Positions 61,489 to 64,000 of a stretch of DNA of 64,000 nucleotides are shown one piece after another. Source of the DNA: Caldilinea sp. CFX5 (GTDB taxonomy: Bacteria; Chloroflexota; Anaerolineae; Caldilineales; Caldilineaceae); the NCBI GenBank assembly GCA_021405325.1, contig QWII01000017.1, positions 1-64,000 of the forward strand, read 5' to 3'. Position numbers and translations under genes: made by a program. The number at the start of each line of letters is the position of its first letter. Positions within the stretch are counted from its first letter, which is position 1. Under the pieces are notes generated by a model, which saw only the letters and a list, made by a program, of their open reading frames with translations, had not been told where the DNA came from and did no database searches.

Positions 61489-62391
61489 ATGACAAATAAA
61501 TGGCCTATGCCCACGGTGGGGTTGTTGCTGTTGAAGGGTGTCGGTACGGTAATGATCCTTGTCTTACACCTGAGTGGGGTTGCCCAGCCGATTACAGGCT
61601 TGGCGACGGAAGCGGCAATGGCCCAGATCGTCCCGGCGCAAAATGGTGCGCAAGTTACGGGTCGCTATAGCGGGGTGGTGAAGTTGCAATTTACCGTAGC
61701 CGGCGTTTATAGCGATACGCTGCCGACACGCATCTTCACGAGCACCCCCGATCTGGGCAGCATTGGCCTGGCGCTCTCAATCAGTCAGACCGGCCAGGCT
61801 CTCAGCGGCTATGGTAGTCTGGACAAAATGGTGACCTTAAGCGCCGAACAGACCATTGAAACTACCGTTAATGGAAGGGCTAATCTTCAGGGTGGCCCTT
61901 CCATTAACGGCAACTTTGACGGCATCAACTTGACACTGCTCTCGGAACGGGTTGCCGCCACCTACCGTGGGCAGCCGATCCAGCGCCAATTTCGGCTCAC
62001 TGGGGCCATCGGGCGGAGTGATGGCAGCCAGTTAGGCGGTCAATATCGCGAAACAATCTGGGGCCTCGCCGACCAGCCGATCACCGTGATTGGCGTCTTT
62101 CGGCTGCAACGACCAATCGCCGGCGCCACGGTCACTAGCAGCAAGCCGCCCTTTGGCACAGCAACCACCGCTGAGCAGGTCATGACCTACACGCCCAACG
62201 TCTGCGCTGTGGCGACAGCGCTCATTCGCGACAACGCAGACAGTAGCAAGGATGAGACGGCTATGTGTATAAGTGATGCTACCCCTGCTCTTTGCCACTA
62301 CCCTTGGCCCCGGCCTGGGCGCGATCATCACGCAGCAGAGCCTCTTTGTCATTTTTCCCGTGGCGGCGGTCATTACAGCGTTGGGCGTTAG
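61489..62391 (+). CDS. secreted hypothetical protein with rearranged C-terminus
   Basis: 300 residues behind AAAGAGGAG. The signal peptide or anchor is VGLLLLKGVGTVMILVLHL. A beta-rich body follows (GRYSGVVKLQFTVAGVY...GQALSGYGSLDKMVTL...QFRLTGAIGRSDGSQLGGQYRETIWGL). The last 45 residues (after about residue 255) are basic and His/Cys-rich and look read from another frame. The overlapping frame encodes a hydrophobic tail (62275-62421). I infer that the original stop was lost by a fusion or indel near 62240. Confidence 0.6.
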   Translation: MTNKWPMPTVGLLLLKGVGTVMILVLHLSGVAQPITGLATEAAMAQIVPAQNGAQVTGRYSGVVKLQFTVAGVYSDTLPTRIFTSTPDLGSIGLALSISQTGQALSGYGSLDKMVTLSAEQTIETTVNGRANLQGGPSINGNFDGINLTLLSERVAATYRGQPIQRQFRLTGAIGRSDGSQLGGQYRETIWGLADQPITVIGVFRLQRPIAGATVTSSKPPFGTATTAEQVMTYTPNVCAVATALIRDNADSSKDETAMCISDATPALCHYPWPRPGRDHHAAEPLCHFSRGGGHYSVGR

Positions 62392-62421
62392 AGCGGTGAC
62401 GTGGGCGGCGGCACAAAAATA
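62275..62421 (+). pseudogene. fragment encoding a membrane-protein C-terminus
   Basis: In a frame different from the 61489 gene the sequence reads MLPLLFATTLGPGLGAIITQQSLFVIFPVAAVITALGVRAVTWAAAQK, a typical two-helix membrane tail. Its frame is closed by a TAA immediately upstream. It resembles the end of an MFS-like transporter and may be a remnant of a cassette B exporter matching 47541 in cassette A. Confidence 0.45.
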
Positions 62422-62435
62422 GAAAGGTTGCGATT

Positions 62436-62660
62436 ATGCTGCCGACGCTCTTGGTCGGTGTTCAGTCAGCGCCAGTGGTTAGTGCAGGGTCTATGCCAGC
62501 ACCCACCCAAGTAGCGTCAATCTGTGACCCAGGCGTCTACGATTTGACCGTCGATCTCGCCCTGCTGACGCCCCACCAGTGCGCGTTGCAGATCCAAGCG
62601 TACTTGCAGGCAGGGCCGCCGCCCACCGCCTGGCGTTGGCTCAAAGTATCGACTCGCTCC
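62436..62660 (+). pseudogene. remnant of a chloramphenicol phosphotransferase-like gene
   Basis: GVYDLTVDLALLTPHQCALQIQAYLQAGPPPTAWRWLK matches GIYDFAVDTARLTPEECALQIKRRLSEGPPPTAMHWLK at the end of the intact kinase at 49637. The P-loop and the rest are absent, and the reading continues into unrelated sequence. The upstream ATG at 62436 belongs to other sequence. So cassette B once carried the kinase gene. Confidence 0.72.
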
Positions 62661-62691
62661 CGTAAAATTTACTGCCGCGCTACGACGCCGC

Positions 62692-63996
62692 TTACTCAAG
62701 TTCGGCCAGTAACGCCTGGGCATTGGCGACCAGTGGGACAGCATGGCACGCCTCAAAGCTGGCAATGGCCCGGCGACAGCAGGCCAGCGCCTGCTCCCGC
62801 TCGCCCAGTTCGTGGTGGAGAAAAGCCAGCAGGATCTGTTGCTCGCCGATGAGCCGCTGGTCGCCGCTGGTTTCAGCCAAGGTCAAGGCGGTGTGGGTGG
62901 CGGCAACGGCCTCCGACAGACGCGCGGTCTCTGCCAGGACCGCACCCAACCGGCCATGCAAGTGGGCTTGGGCGGCGACATCCTGTAATTGTTCGGCAAA
63001 GGTCAAGGCTTGGGTAAAATGGTTCAGCGTCTCCGCCCATTGCTCTTGGGCCAGGCAAGCCGAACCGAGGTGGGTGAGCATGGTCAACTGCCAGCCCCAA
63101 TCCTCCTTGGTGCGGGCCAGCGCCAGACCACGCTGGGCATAGGCAATGCTGCGCTGAGCCTGCCCCTGTTGCAGCAAAAAGTCGATCAGCAGGTTGAGCG
63201 CATTGATCTCGGCCAACGCCTCGTTACTTTCACGGGCAATCCGGATCACCTGGTCGCCATAGAGTTGCGCGATGCTCTGGCGCCCGGCGGCAATCTGTGC
63301 GCGTAACAAGCCGGTGAGAGCCGCAATCTGCGCCGGCCGCTCTTCCAGGGTATCGGCCAGAGTGAGCGCCTGCTCGTACTGTTCACTGGCGGCATCCGGT
63401 TCATCGTTAGCCAGCATGACATCGCCCAGCCCGACCAGGGCGGAACATTGGGGACGGGTCAGCGCCAGATGTTGGGCCGTATGCAGCGCCTGGGCATAGT
63501 AGTCAGCCGCCTTGTCGAGCGCCCGCAGCCCCAGAAAGAGACCCCCCAACTTGCCGGCCAGGGTCAGGATGCGCCGTTGGTCGCCCATCGCCATTGCCAG
63601 CGCCAGCGCCTGTTCCAGCCGTGCGACCGCCTTCGTCACCTCGCCCCGGTCAGCCATCAGTTGCCCGATCTGCATTTGGGCGTCCGCTTGCAACGCCTGA
63701 TGACCAATCTCCGTAGCGACATTGAGCGAGCGAAAGAGGGCGCGCTGGGCAAATTGGGCATTGCCCAGCCGGGCCAGGGCCAGTCCTTTGTAGCCCCAAA
63801 GCCGGGCCTCAGCTTCCTGGTGGTTGCCGGCTTGAGCCAGTTCCAGCGCTTCCTCGATTTGGGTCAAGCCTTTGGGGGTGTTGCCGATGTCGAAATAGGC
63901 GCGACCCAAGGCCAGCAAGGCATCGATGAGCGCCGTTGCTTCCCCCTGCGGCCGCGCCTGCGCAACCTGCGCTTCGCAATAATCGATAGTTTTCAT
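62692..63996 (-). CDS. TPR-rich protein, possibly the C-terminal part of a STAND regulator (start uncertain)
   Basis: At least 434 residues of TPR repeats (ADAQMQIGQLMADRGEVTKAVARLEQALALAMAMGD and similar, about nine units). The first ATG in the window is 63996, but the frame stays open to the edge and no ribosome binding site is visible, so the true start may lie outside. The style matches the sensor half of AfsR-type or cyclase/STAND proteins. No DNA-binding or NTPase part is within the window. Confidence 0.75.
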   Translation of the reverse strand: MKTIDYCEAQVAQARPQGEATALIDALLALGRAYFDIGNTPKGLTQIEEALELAQAGNHQEAEARLWGYKGLALARLGNAQFAQRALFRSLNVATEIGHQALQADAQMQIGQLMADRGEVTKAVARLEQALALAMAMGDQRRILTLAGKLGGLFLGLRALDKAADYYAQALHTAQHLALTRPQCSALVGLGDVMLANDEPDAASEQYEQALTLADTLEERPAQIAALTGLLRAQIAAGRQSIAQLYGDQVIRIARESNEALAEINALNLLIDFLLQQGQAQRSIAYAQRGLALARTKEDWGWQLTMLTHLGSACLAQEQWAETLNHFTQALTFAEQLQDVAAQAHLHGRLGAVLAETARLSEAVAATHTALTLAETSGDQRLIGEQQILLAFLHHELGEREQALACCRRAIASFEACHAVPLVANAQALLAELE

Positions 63997-64000
63997 CGCA

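Overview
The window looks like a chromosomal segment of a Chloroflexota bacterium, probably from the Anaerolineae/Caldilineae side. This is inferred from gene style, not from a marker gene. The clues are moderately high GC, many giant STAND NTPase and TPR regulators, a CHAT/nSTAND/WD40 operon, secreted proteins ending in a YLP(L/I) motif, and many dispersed intergenic palindromes. I saw no rRNA or tRNA gene, CRISPR array or transposase.

Layout. 1-4.4 kb (minus): a two-gene conflict-type module, a CHAT protease-like/SIR2-like fusion overlapping an nSTAND-TM-WD40 protein that runs off the left edge. 4.6-17.3 kb: metabolism and surface genes (acyl-CoA synthetase, DHA2 exporter, enolase-superfamily sugar-acid dehydratase, Gfo/Idh oxidoreductase, GT39-type glycosyltransferase, MetE-like protein, secreted GH44 glycanase, SDR, PspC), separated by long palindromes. 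17.5-24 kb (minus): YbaK, a metallophosphoesterase pseudogene, AcpS, a RelE-type toxin-antitoxin pair, an M16 peptidase pair split by a DUF2283/DUF4258 pair, a flippase-like membrane protein and a SWIM protein. 25-32.5 kb (plus): a BTAD-STAND-TPR regulator and a protein built like soluble adenylyl cyclase. 32.4-40.7 kb (minus): a 2121-residue secreted FG-GAP protein and an AAA ATPase with a nuclease-like tail.

40.9-64 kb is an accessory region with two related cassettes (A about 41-50.3 kb, B about 54.8-62.7 kb). Shared parts are an XRE-STAND-TPR regulator, a four-half-site operator (GGACA-N7-GGACA-N2-TGTCC-N7-TGTCC), STAS-domain proteins, a two-member family of 136-160 residue proteins, a four-member family of small proteins starting MLN, and a chloramphenicol-phosphotransferase-like gene (intact in A, a remnant in B). 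Cassette A also holds a Cys/Gly-tailed secreted peptide behind a structured leader, an exporter and small alpha/beta-barrel proteins.

The most notable locus is the minus-strand operon 57670-50926: regulator, an 86-residue precursor-like peptide ending in GGTIVCWNVHHHHHNG, an intercistronic hairpin, a borosin-type alpha-N-methyltransferase, and a 900-residue VioB/RebD-like ferritin-fold protein, joined by overlapping starts and stops. I read it as a split-borosin RiPP cluster with a tailoring enzyme not usually associated with borosins. The methyltransferase keeps the Tyr/Arg/Tyr/Tyr spacing I recall from fungal OphMA. The product, the role of the VioB-like protein and the inducing signal are unknown.
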